From assembly GCA_029256565.1 (NCBI GenBank), contig JAQSXQ010000199.1, positions 1 through 6,287 on the forward strand: a stretch of DNA of 6,287 bases, written 5' to 3'. Below the pieces are notes generated by a model, which had not been told where the DNA came from, did not search any database, and saw only the letters and a list, made by a program, of their open reading frames with translations. This DNA is from Mycobacterium sp. GTDB taxonomy: Bacteria > Actinomycetota > Actinomycetes > Mycobacteriales > Mycobacteriaceae. Shown here piece by piece: positions 1 through 4,733 of the stretch. The translations under genes were made by a program, and so were the position numbers. Position 1 is the stretch's first letter; the number at the start of each line of letters is the position of its first letter.

Positions 1-1
1 C

Positions 2-1240
2 CCCGGCGAGACCCTGGCGATCTACAAGGAGCTGGAAGACTACTTCGGCGGCGCCGACGAGTGGCACGGCGCCGGCGGTGAAATCGCCGTCGAGCGGCCA
101 CGCGTGCGCTGGAAGATCTTGGACGCCTGGCAGGCCGCCGCTGCCGAGCTGGGCATCGATCCGATCGATGAATTCAACCGCGGAAGCAACGACGGCAGCG
201 CGTACTTTCACGTCAACCAGCGGCGCGGCCGTCGCTGGTCGATGGCCGATTCCTTCCTGCATCCCGTCGCACGACGACCGAATCTCACCGTCTACACCGA
301 CACCCAGGCCCTGCACCTGCTGATGGACGACCAGGTCCACGACGGTCAGCGGCGCGGCGCCTGGACGGCGGCTCAGCACCGCGCCACCGGCGTGCGGCTG
401 CGCAGAGACGGACAGATCATCGACGTCCAGGCCCGCCGGGAGGTGATCCTGAGCGCCGGAGCCATTGGGTCGCCGCAGCTCATGCAAGCCTCGGGGCTCG
501 GTCCGGCCGGGCTGCTCACCCAGCATCAGGTGCCGGTAGCCGTCGACCTGCCGGGAGTGGGTGAGAACCTCCAGGACCACCTGCAGCTGCGAACGGTGTA
601 CCGGGTGCAGGGCGCCCGCACCGTCAACACGCTGTACCGGAACTGGATCACCCGTGCAGGCATGGGACTTCAGTACCTGCTATTTCGCTCGGGACCCCTG
701 ACCATGCCGCCCTCCACGTTGGGGGCTTTCGCCAGAAGCGATCCCGCGTTGGCCAGCCCCAACCTGGAGTGGCACGTGCAGCCCTTGTCGTTGGCCAAGT
801 TCGGCGAGCCGCTGCACCCCTTCGGAGCGATTACTCCGTCGGTGTGCAATCTGCGACCCACTTCGCGAGGCCATGTGCGCATAGCTGGCGCAGATCCGTT
901 GACCTCGCCGAAAATCTCTTGCAATTACCTGTCCACTGACGCCGATCGTGAGATCGCCGTGCGGGGTTTGAGGATGACCCGGCGGATCATGGCGGCGCAG
1001 CCGCTGGCCCGCTACCGCCCAGAAGAGGTGCTGCCGGGCCCACGACTGGAGAGCGACGAAGACCTCGAGCAGGCGGCCCGCGAGCTGGGAACGACCATAT
1101 TCCATCCGGTGGGCACCTGTGCGATGGGGGCGTTCGATGCACGCGGTCGGCCGCGGTCGGCCCTGACGGTGCTCGACACCGATTGCCGCGTGTACCGCGT
1201 CGCCGGCCTCCGGGTGGTCGCGCGGGCGATTCTGAACTGA
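2..1240 (+). CDS. GMC-family FAD-dependent oxidoreductase, 5' partial and lacking its normal C-terminus
   Basis: This is the last 412 residues of a glucose-methanol-choline oxidoreductase; the N-terminal Rossmann segment with the FAD dinucleotide motif lies left of the window. Family landmarks, numbered from the first visible codon: DEWHG at 19-23 in the usual GG.DEWHG.GG stretch; the second GMC signature, GAIGSPQL to SGLGP, at 153-168; GENLQDH at 187-193; and the catalytic-loop His368 in HPVGTCAMG. Members oxidise alcohols, aldehydes or choline-like substrates with FAD; the substrate here is unknown. The protein ends GLRVVARAILN. In relatives GLRVV is followed by DAS.MP and a TSGNTNAP-like block carrying the second catalytic Asn/His and FAD contacts, about 25-30 residues that are absent. 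It is therefore probably a decaying gene or an inactive product, unless the region was mis-sequenced. Family assignment is very sure; functionality is doubtful. Confidence 0.9.
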   Translation, partial: PGETLAIYKELEDYFGGADEWHGAGGEIAVERPRVRWKILDAWQAAAAELGIDPIDEFNRGSNDGSAYFHVNQRRGRRWSMADSFLHPVARRPNLTVYTDTQALHLLMDDQVHDGQRRGAWTAAQHRATGVRLRRDGQIIDVQARREVILSAGAIGSPQLMQASGLGPAGLLTQHQVPVAVDLPGVGENLQDHLQLRTVYRVQGARTVNTLYRNWITRAGMGLQYLLFRSGPLTMPPSTLGAFARSDPALASPNLEWHVQPLSLAKFGEPLHPFGAITPSVCNLRPTSRGHVRIAGADPLTSPKISCNYLSTDADREIAVRGLRMTRRIMAAQPLARYRPEEVLPGPRLESDEDLEQAARELGTTIFHPVGTCAMGAFDARGRPRSALTVLDTDCRVYRVAGLRVVARAILN

Positions 1241-1328
1241 GCGCGAGCAAAGACGTGTCGATGCGGAATAAACACCGCGTCCGGTGAACTTGGCTCAAGG
1301 GTCGCCCTTCCCCGACTCAGGAGCATCC

Positions 1329-2138
1329 ATGACTCGTCCCGTCCGCGTCGCCGTGCAGATCCAGCCGGGCGGCACGCCCGATTACCGCACTTGGCGCGAC
1401 GCCGTCCTAGGCGCCGACGACCTCGGCGTCGACGTGATCTTCGGCTACGACCACTTTCACCGCCCCGCGATGAAGGGAATCGCCGACGGCAAGCCGATCA
1501 TGTTCGACGAGCAGCCCGACGTCGCCAACTTCGAGGGGTGGACCGCGCTGGCATCGTGGGGCGAGATCACCTCACACGCCGAAATCGGCCTCCTCGTCAC
1601 GGGCGTCGGCTACCGCAATGCGGACCTGCTCGCCGACATGGCGCGCACCGTCGACCACATCAGCGGCGGACGGCTCATCCTCGGCCTCGGCGCGGGATGG
1701 TACGAAAAGGACTACACCACCTACGGATACGACTTCGGCACCTTCGGTTCCCGATTCGACCTGTTCGACGAGAGCCTGATCCGCATCGAGAACCGGCTCG
1801 CTGCATTGATTCCGCCGCCCGTGCGCAAGCTTCCGATCCTCATCGGTGGCACCGGACCCAAGCGCTCGTTGCCCGCCGTTGCCCGGCACGCCGACATCTG
1901 GCACGCGTTCACCGACCTCGACGCCTTCCGGAGGTCCAGCGACCGCGTCGACGAGTTGGCAGCGTCGTTCGGCCGCAACGGCGCCGACATCGAACGCTCG
2001 ACGCTATGGGAGAACGCCGACAGCGCCGACGCCTTCCGCGAGGCAGGAGTCACGTTGTTCCAGACCGAACTCACCGCCGACGACGGTTACGACCTGTCGT
2101 CTCTCAAGGAGGTGCTCACCTGGCGGGACAACGGATAG
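1329..2138 (+). CDS. LLM-class (luciferase-like) F420-dependent oxidoreductase
   Basis: A 269-residue flavin/F420-type TIM-barrel oxidoreductase of the bacterial luciferase superfamily. Visible marks: N-terminal strand VRVAVQIQP (5-13); DLGVDVIFGYDHFHRP (31-46) with the usual DHF; EIGLLVTGVGYRN (85-97); LLADMARTVDHISGGRLILGLGAGWYEKDY (100-129), the most conserved stretch of the family; and LPILIGGTGPK (168-178), the phosphate-binding region. Actinobacterial members with this pattern normally use coenzyme F420 for hydride transfer; substrate is unknown. The ATG at 1329 is chosen over an in-frame GTG at 1284 because AGGAG (1319-1323) sits 5 nt upstream of it and the family's first strand starts immediately after. 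The gene stands alone, 88 nt after the damaged GMC gene and convergent with the SRPBCC gene. Use of F420 rather than FMN is inferred from family. Confidence 0.93.
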   Translation: MTRPVRVAVQIQPGGTPDYRTWRDAVLGADDLGVDVIFGYDHFHRPAMKGIADGKPIMFDEQPDVANFEGWTALASWGEITSHAEIGLLVTGVGYRNADLLADMARTVDHISGGRLILGLGAGWYEKDYTTYGYDFGTFGSRFDLFDESLIRIENRLAALIPPPVRKLPILIGGTGPKRSLPAVARHADIWHAFTDLDAFRRSSDRVDELAASFGRNGADIERSTLWENADSADAFREAGVTLFQTELTADDGYDLSSLKEVLTWRDNG

Positions 2139-2146
2139 GTCACTCC

Positions 2147-2163
2147 CCCGATGAGGCGTCGGG
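2147..2163. terminator. Possible bidirectional hairpin between convergent genes
   Basis: In the 25-nt gap between the stop of the LLM gene (2138) and the stop of the SRPBCC gene (2164) the arms CCCGA (2147-2151) and TCGGG (2159-2163) pair perfectly around a 7-nt loop. There is no U-tract on either strand. Actinobacterial terminators often lack one, so a shared short terminator is possible, but a 5-bp stem can arise by chance. Confidence 0.3.
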
Positions 2164-2628
2164 TCAGGACGAGGTTTCCGCGGCGAGCCGGGACAGTGTG
2201 TCGTCCAGTTGATCCTTGGTGACCAGCGGGAACGACACCTTCTCGAGGAGCTTCTTGTCCGTGACCTTCGACCAGTCGTAGGTGTGGCGGACCAACGTCT
2301 CGTTCGGCCCCTGAGACTCGAACTCCCACAACCACTCCCACCCCGGAGGGTCCGTGCCCTCGGGCGCGGTCTTCCAGGCCAGCAGCTTGTCCTTCGCATA
2401 ACCGGACACGTGGTTGTCGGTCTTGTACTCCCCGCCCATGTGGTCGCCCTGCATGTTCATCGTGAATACCTCGCCGACCGCCTGGATCCGGTCAGCGTGA
2501 TCGACACTGCGGACGAAGCCGGAGCCGTCGAGCGCCGGATGGCGCTCGGGATTGGAGATGACGTCGAAGACCTCGGCTGCGGACGCATCGATGGTTCGTT
2601 CAACGGTGACCTTCGCGTTTTCGCTCAT
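2164..2628 (-). CDS. SRPBCC (START/Bet v1-like) domain protein
   Basis: A 154-residue protein made of one helix-grip domain of the polyketide cyclase/dehydrase type. It opens with the typical strand and helix VTVERTIDASAAEVFDVISNPERHP (about 7-31), where the domain's first strand is followed by the A/S..VF..I.....P.....G pattern. It continues with alternating strands (GEVFTMNMQG, EYKTDNHVSGYAKDKLLAWKT), then WEWLWEFESQGPNETLVRHTYDW, and ends in a long helix (LLEKVSFPLVTKDQLDDTLSRLAAET). Such folds hold hydrophobic ligands in a deep cavity and act as binding proteins, cyclases or unknown enzymes. No signal peptide is seen, so it is probably cytosolic. It follows the yceI-type gene on the same strand after 73 nt and may share its transcript. 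The G-run directly before ATG is a poorly spaced ribosome site. Ligand unknown. Confidence 0.88.
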   Translation of the reverse strand: MSENAKVTVERTIDASAAEVFDVISNPERHPALDGSGFVRSVDHADRIQAVGEVFTMNMQGDHMGGEYKTDNHVSGYAKDKLLAWKTAPEGTDPPGWEWLWEFESQGPNETLVRHTYDWSKVTDKKLLEKVSFPLVTKDQLDDTLSRLAAETSS

Positions 2629-2651
2629 CCCCCCACACTGCCGAAACTCAG

Positions 2652-2669
2652 CCGTAACGGCAACGTTGC
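2652..2669. repeat. Two abutting palindromes in the gap between the yceI-type and SRPBCC genes
   Basis: CCGTAACGG (2652-2660, 4-bp arms around one A) runs into the perfect 10-bp palindrome GCAACGTTGC (2660-2669). They lie upstream of the SRPBCC start on the minus strand. They could be a regulator site for a separate SRPBCC promoter or part of an attenuating structure. They do not match the three operators of the TetR control region. Confidence 0.35.
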
Positions 2670-2701
2670 GCGGAGATCGGGGGTGTCGCAGCGATTTTCC
2701 T

Positions 2702-3250
2702 TCAGCCCTTGGCCAGATTCGCCGTGAACGACACCGTCACGTCGTCGGCGACCCGCAGTGATCCCATCATCAACGAATACGGCTTGACACCGAACTCGGA
2801 CTGGCGGACGACGGAGTCGCACGTCATGCGCCACCTGTCGCCGAGGTCCGTCACCTGAAGGTCGATCGCGCGCGGCTGGCTCTTGCCGTGGATGACGAGC
2901 GAGCCCACCAGTCGGTAACCGTCGTCGGTAACCACGATCTCGTCGCTCCGGTAGCCGATCGTAGGGTGACGCTTTACGTCGAGCGCTCGCAACGCATTCG
3001 ATCGCACCAGCGCCTTCTCCGCTCCCGATAGCGACTTCACTCCCCCGTCACCACGCAGGACCGACAGTGAGGCTGACTGGACGATCAGACTCACGGCAGT
3101 GGGACGTCCGTCGACCCATGACACCTCGGCGATCCACTGGTCCATGACGATCGTCAAGTCGTGACCCAGGCGCGCCGCCGGGCCCGCGGCCTTGGTGGCG
3201 ACCAGCAACTCACCCGTGGAGGGATCGAGCGTCCGCGACGAGGCGTCCAT
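2702..3250 (-). CDS. YceI-family lipocalin-like protein, cytoplasmic
   Basis: A 182-residue YceI-domain protein. Marks of the family in order: GHDLTIVMDQWIAEVSW near 29-45; a long region of strands (TAVSLIVQSASLSVL); ALDVKRHPTIGYRSDEI; GYRLVGSLVIHGKSQP, matching the usual G.L.I.G...P turn; and the C-terminal block QSEFGVKPYSLMMGSLRVADDVTVSFTANL. YceI proteins form an eight-stranded barrel that holds polyisoprenoid or other amphipathic ligands. Many are secreted; this one starts MDASSRTLDPSTGEL with no signal peptide, so it should act in the cytosol. Its ATG shares one base with the stop codon of the TetR gene (TAATG, 3252-3248) and lacks a clear Shine-Dalgarno, which points to translational coupling and obligate co-transcription. 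Physiological role is inferred only from family and neighbours. Confidence 0.9.
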   Translation of the reverse strand: MDASSRTLDPSTGELLVATKAAGPAARLGHDLTIVMDQWIAEVSWVDGRPTAVSLIVQSASLSVLRGDGGVKSLSGAEKALVRSNALRALDVKRHPTIGYRSDEIVVTDDGYRLVGSLVIHGKSQPRAIDLQVTDLGDRWRMTCDSVVRQSEFGVKPYSLMMGSLRVADDVTVSFTANLAKG

Positions 3251-3837
3251 TAGGTCGCAGCGGCCGAAGGATTGCTGGGAACGAGTTCGGCGAGCGTCGA
3301 CGTCACCTCGTCGACCAACCTCGTCAGATCGACGTTTTTCTCGTCGGCTGCCAGCCATCGCCGATAAGCGATTCGGAACAGCTGGATTCCCACGTGTACC
3401 GCGACTTCGGCGACGTGTGACGCGACCCCGCGTTGCGCCAGTGCGCGACTGAAGTCGTCGGCCATCTGCTGCTGCTTGATGAGATCGCGCTCGAGCAGAT
3501 CTGGGTTCGCGTCGATCATGGCGCTCCGTTGGCGTTGGATGTCCCGCGATCCCAAGCTCTCCCAATCGAATCCGGCCAGGGCGTGCATAACCGTCTGCAG
3601 CGGCTCGTCGATGGTCGTGGCTTGCAGGAGTCGCTCGACGAGCGCCGCGCGGAGCAACTCGGCGTCCGCGAACACCAGTGCTTGCTTGTCGGAGAAGTAC
3701 CTGAAGAAGGTCCGAGTGGTGACACGCGCTCGGTTCGCGATCTCGACGGCGGTGGTGTTCGCGAACCCCTGCTCGTCGAAGAGTTCCATCGCGGCCTGCT
3801 TCAGCCGGTCTTCGCTGCCGTGCTCCCACCGAGGCAT
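3250..3837 (-). CDS. TetR-family transcriptional regulator
   Basis: A 195-residue one-component repressor of ordinary TetR length. The N-terminal DNA-binding domain is clear: helix 1 RLKQAAMELFDEQGF (11-25), then TTAVEIANRARVTTRTFFRYFSDKQAL (28-54), the helix-turn-helix with the typical T...IA..A.V...T.F.YF..K pattern. The C-terminal ligand-binding domain is helical and has no recognisable ligand signature. The ATG at 3837 places about 10 residues before helix 1, as is usual. No Shine-Dalgarno is seen; a TAACGT -10 element exactly 6 nt upstream suggests a leaderless mRNA starting at the ATG. It is transcribed away from the cupin gene, and three dyads in the shared control region are its most likely binding sites, implying autorepression and control of the cupin. 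The inducer is unknown. Confidence 0.95.
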   Translation of the reverse strand: MPRWEHGSEDRLKQAAMELFDEQGFANTTAVEIANRARVTTRTFFRYFSDKQALVFADAELLRAALVERLLQATTIDEPLQTVMHALAGFDWESLGSRDIQRQRSAMIDANPDLLERDLIKQQQMADDFSRALAQRGVASHVAEVAVHVGIQLFRIAYRRWLAADEKNVDLTRLVDEVTSTLAELVPSNPSAAAT

Positions 3838-3843
3838 GGTCCA

Positions 3844-3849
3844 ACGTTA
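3844..3849 (-). promoter_or_regulatory. Candidate -10 element for a leaderless tetR-yceI-SRPBCC transcript
   Basis: Read on the minus strand this is TAACGT, which fits the actinobacterial TANNNT consensus. It is followed by 6 nt (TGGACC) and then the A of the TetR start codon at 3837, the spacing expected if transcription starts at the initiation codon. No convincing -35 is seen at 17-18 nt; operator 1 occupies that region. Confidence 0.45.
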
Positions 3850-3859
3850 CTGGACGCCA

Positions 3860-3874
3860 TGACACGCCGTGACA
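3860..3874. promoter_or_regulatory. Operator 1 (TetR-side dyad)
   Basis: TGACACGCCGTGACA is an imperfect 15-bp palindrome: the arms match except at positions 3 and 13 around a central C. It shares the pattern TGWCACGNCGNGACA with two other sites in this gap. It would lie at about -23 to -37 relative to a TetR transcript starting at 3837, a position suited to autorepression. Confidence 0.6.
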
Positions 3875-3890
3875 ACAACGCATGGCCGTA

Positions 3891-3913
3891 CCGATGTCAC
3901 GGCGAGACATCGG
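3891..3913. promoter_or_regulatory. Operator 2, a 23-bp extended palindrome over the cupin -35 region
   Basis: Perfect 8-bp arms CCGATGTC (3891-3898) and GACATCGG (3906-3913) flank the 7-nt core ACGGCGA, which is itself symmetric except at its outer A/A pair. It contains the 15-bp core TGTCACGGCGAGACA. This is the most symmetric site in the window and is probably the strongest binding site of the adjacent TetR protein. It covers the proposed cupin -35 element, so binding should block RNA polymerase. Confidence 0.7.
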
Positions 3914-3922
3914 TGTTATAGT
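3894..3922 (+). promoter_or_regulatory. Cupin gene promoter (-35 and -10)
   Basis: The -10 hexamer TATAGT (3917-3922) matches the housekeeping TANNNT consensus well and is the only AT-rich stretch in the gap. A weaker -35, ATGTCA (3894-3899, four of six bases of TTGACA), lies exactly 17 nt upstream. Transcription would begin near 3929, giving a leader of about 34 nt. Both the -35 and the start lie inside operators. Confidence 0.55.
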
Positions 3923-3924
3923 GA

Positions 3925-3939
3925 TGTCACGCCGCGACA
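3925..3939. promoter_or_regulatory. Operator 3 (cupin-side dyad over the start of transcription)
   Basis: TGTCACGCCGCGACA has the arms TGTC and GACA around a CG-N-CG centre and is the third copy of the motif. It begins 3 nt after the proposed -10 element and covers the expected start of transcription near 3929. Its 21-bp surrounding block (3924-3944) repeats the block at 3859-3879 with only two differences. Confidence 0.6.
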
Positions 3940-3951
3940 ACAACTTGAAGC

Positions 3952-3956
3952 GAGGG
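3952..3956 (+). promoter_or_regulatory. Ribosome binding site deciding the cupin start
   Basis: GAGGG lies 6 nt before the ATG at 3963. This favours 3963 over in-frame upstream starts at 3882, 3894 and 3924, which would translate the operator repeats into protein. Confidence 0.6.
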
Positions 3957-3962
3957 CATCCC

Positions 3963-4529
3963 ATGACAGCGAATGACGAGTCAAGACCGCGAGTGCAGGT
4001 CGGCCGAGCCGGGGAATCCCCGGCGTACTGGTATCGCGGTGGGCTCTGGAACGTCTTGATGTCCGCCGACGAAACCCGTGGAGAATTCACGCTTCTCGAG
4101 CAGATCGTTCCCGCAGGAGCCGGCCCGCCGGCGCACGTCCACGAGCGGCAAGCGGAGGGCTTCTACGTCCTGTCCGGCGAACTGGAGTTGGTCGTCGGGC
4201 CCGGCGACGACGTCGTGCGGATAGGACCGGGATCGTCGGTCTGGGTTCCCAAGTCGACCAGGCATTCGTTTCGGGTGGTGTCCGACGAGGACGCTCGACT
4301 GCTCAACTTCTACGCGCCAGGTGGATTCGACGATCACCTGCCGTTCTACGGCGTAGCGGCGACGGCGCAAACCCTGCCGCCGGCCGAACTAGGAGTGTCC
4401 GTGCTGGACCGCGAGCGCATGGCAACCTCGCAAGAAGCCCGCGCCGCCTATCTGCAACGGCTCGCGGACATCGCCGAGGGAACGTGGGACTTTTCGATCT
4501 CCGACCCCACCGCGCCCTCCCCCGGCTGA
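3963..4529 (+). CDS. Cupin-domain protein, quercetin-dioxygenase-like
   Basis: A 188-residue single-domain cupin. Motif 1 is complete: G..AHVHERQAEGFYVLSG, giving metal-ligand candidates His58, His60 and Glu65, with Gly72 closing the motif. Motif 2 is GSSVWVPKSTRHSFRV (90-104), giving the fourth ligand His101; the usual PxG is PxS here and the usual final Asn is Val. An N-terminal segment (SPAYWYRGGLWNVLMSADETRGEFTLLEQIVPAG) and a C-terminal helical tail with YLQRLADIAEGTWDF flank the barrel. The four ligands are intact, so Fe, Mn or Ni binding is plausible, as in quercetinase-like and other small-molecule dioxygenases; substrate is unknown. It is transcribed divergently from the TetR gene under a promoter overlapped by two operators, and is the most likely primary target of that repressor. 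Confidence 0.9.
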   Translation: MTANDESRPRVQVGRAGESPAYWYRGGLWNVLMSADETRGEFTLLEQIVPAGAGPPAHVHERQAEGFYVLSGELELVVGPGDDVVRIGPGSSVWVPKSTRHSFRVVSDEDARLLNFYAPGGFDDHLPFYGVAATAQTLPPAELGVSVLDRERMATSQEARAAYLQRLADIAEGTWDFSISDPTAPSPG

Positions 4530-4553
4530 CTGCGCGTAGCCGACTCCGCTCGC

Positions 4554-4588
4554 GGTTCGTGCGGTTCGTGCGGTTCGTGCGGACGTGC
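4554..4588. repeat. 9-bp tandem repeat, three exact copies plus one degenerate
   Basis: GGTTCGTGC occurs at 4554-4562, 4563-4571 and 4572-4580 without change, followed by GGACGTGC at 4581-4588. The array starts 24 nt after the cupin stop codon and lies outside any supported gene, so it is free to vary in copy number. Confidence 0.9.
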
Positions 4589-4626
4589 CGGCGCGCTTAC
4601 CGCTAGCCCTACCCGCCGAGGTCGCG

Positions 4627-4667
4627 TCAGCATCATTGTCACTCCGCCCCCGGTGCCGAGATGCTGA
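4627..4667. repeat. Inverted repeat with 8-bp arms
   Basis: TCAGCATC (4627-4634) and GATGCTGA (4660-4667) are exact reverse complements with a 25-nt spacer. The TTGTCA hexamer lies in the spacer. It may be a regulatory dyad for the downstream gene or a transcript stem; no function can be assigned. Confidence 0.4.
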
Positions 4668-4722
4668 AGTCGTCGGATCATGCCAAGGCACCCCGCCGCG
4701 GGCCGACTCGAAGACACGTGAC

Positions 4723-4727
4723 AGGAG
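4723..4727 (+). promoter_or_regulatory. Ribosome binding site for the SRPBCC-like gene (supports a GTG start)
   Basis: AGGAG lies 6 nt upstream of the GTG at 4734 and fixes that codon as the start. Its first base is the last base of GACACGTGACA (4713-4723). Confidence 0.7.
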
Positions 4728-4733
4728 TACTCG

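Larger units (their letters stand above)
4530..4733. other. 204-nt non-coding gap between the cupin and the SRPBCC-like gene
   Basis: No gene is supported here. The gap holds a 9-bp tandem repeat (4554-4588), an inverted repeat with 8-bp arms (4627-4634 and 4660-4667), a TTGTCA hexamer at 4636-4641 with no convincing -10 partner, an interrupted half-site GACACGTGACA at 4713-4723, and the ribosome binding site of the next gene. No hairpin with a U-tract was found after the cupin stop. Confidence 0.7.

Noticed and set aside
1226..1260. Resemblance of the DNA around the GMC stop (GCGCGAGCAAAGACG) to a short motif I associate with mycobacterial intergenic DNA
   Set aside because: The impression rests on memory only and the match is partial; it cannot be confirmed without a genome search.
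1261..1280. ATGCGG and CCGCGT as a terminator stem after the GMC gene
   Set aside because: The stem needs a G-T pair, is only 6 bp, and has no U-tract; it is too weak to annotate.
1284..1328. An upstream GTG start for the LLM gene
   Set aside because: No ribosome site precedes it, while AGGAG is well placed before the ATG at 1329, and the family has no such extension.
1391..2212. A 273-residue plus-strand frame within the LLM gene
   Set aside because: It is extremely rich in Arg and Pro, as expected from a shifted reading of GC-rich coding DNA, and overlaps a gene with clear family motifs.
2209..2727. A 172-residue plus-strand frame opposite the SRPBCC gene
   Set aside because: It has no recognisable motif, and the minus strand carries a coherent domain over the same bases.
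3882..3962. A longer cupin with 27 extra N-terminal residues
   Set aside because: The extension would translate the promoter and two operators into a repeated MSRRD peptide; GAGGG before 3963 supports the shorter form.
2702..4090. A 462-residue minus-strand open frame spanning the yceI-type gene and running through the tetR gene and control region
   Set aside because: Only the last 182 codons match YceI. The upstream part is arginine-rich and lies out of frame over a clear TetR gene; the TAATG junction gives the proper start.
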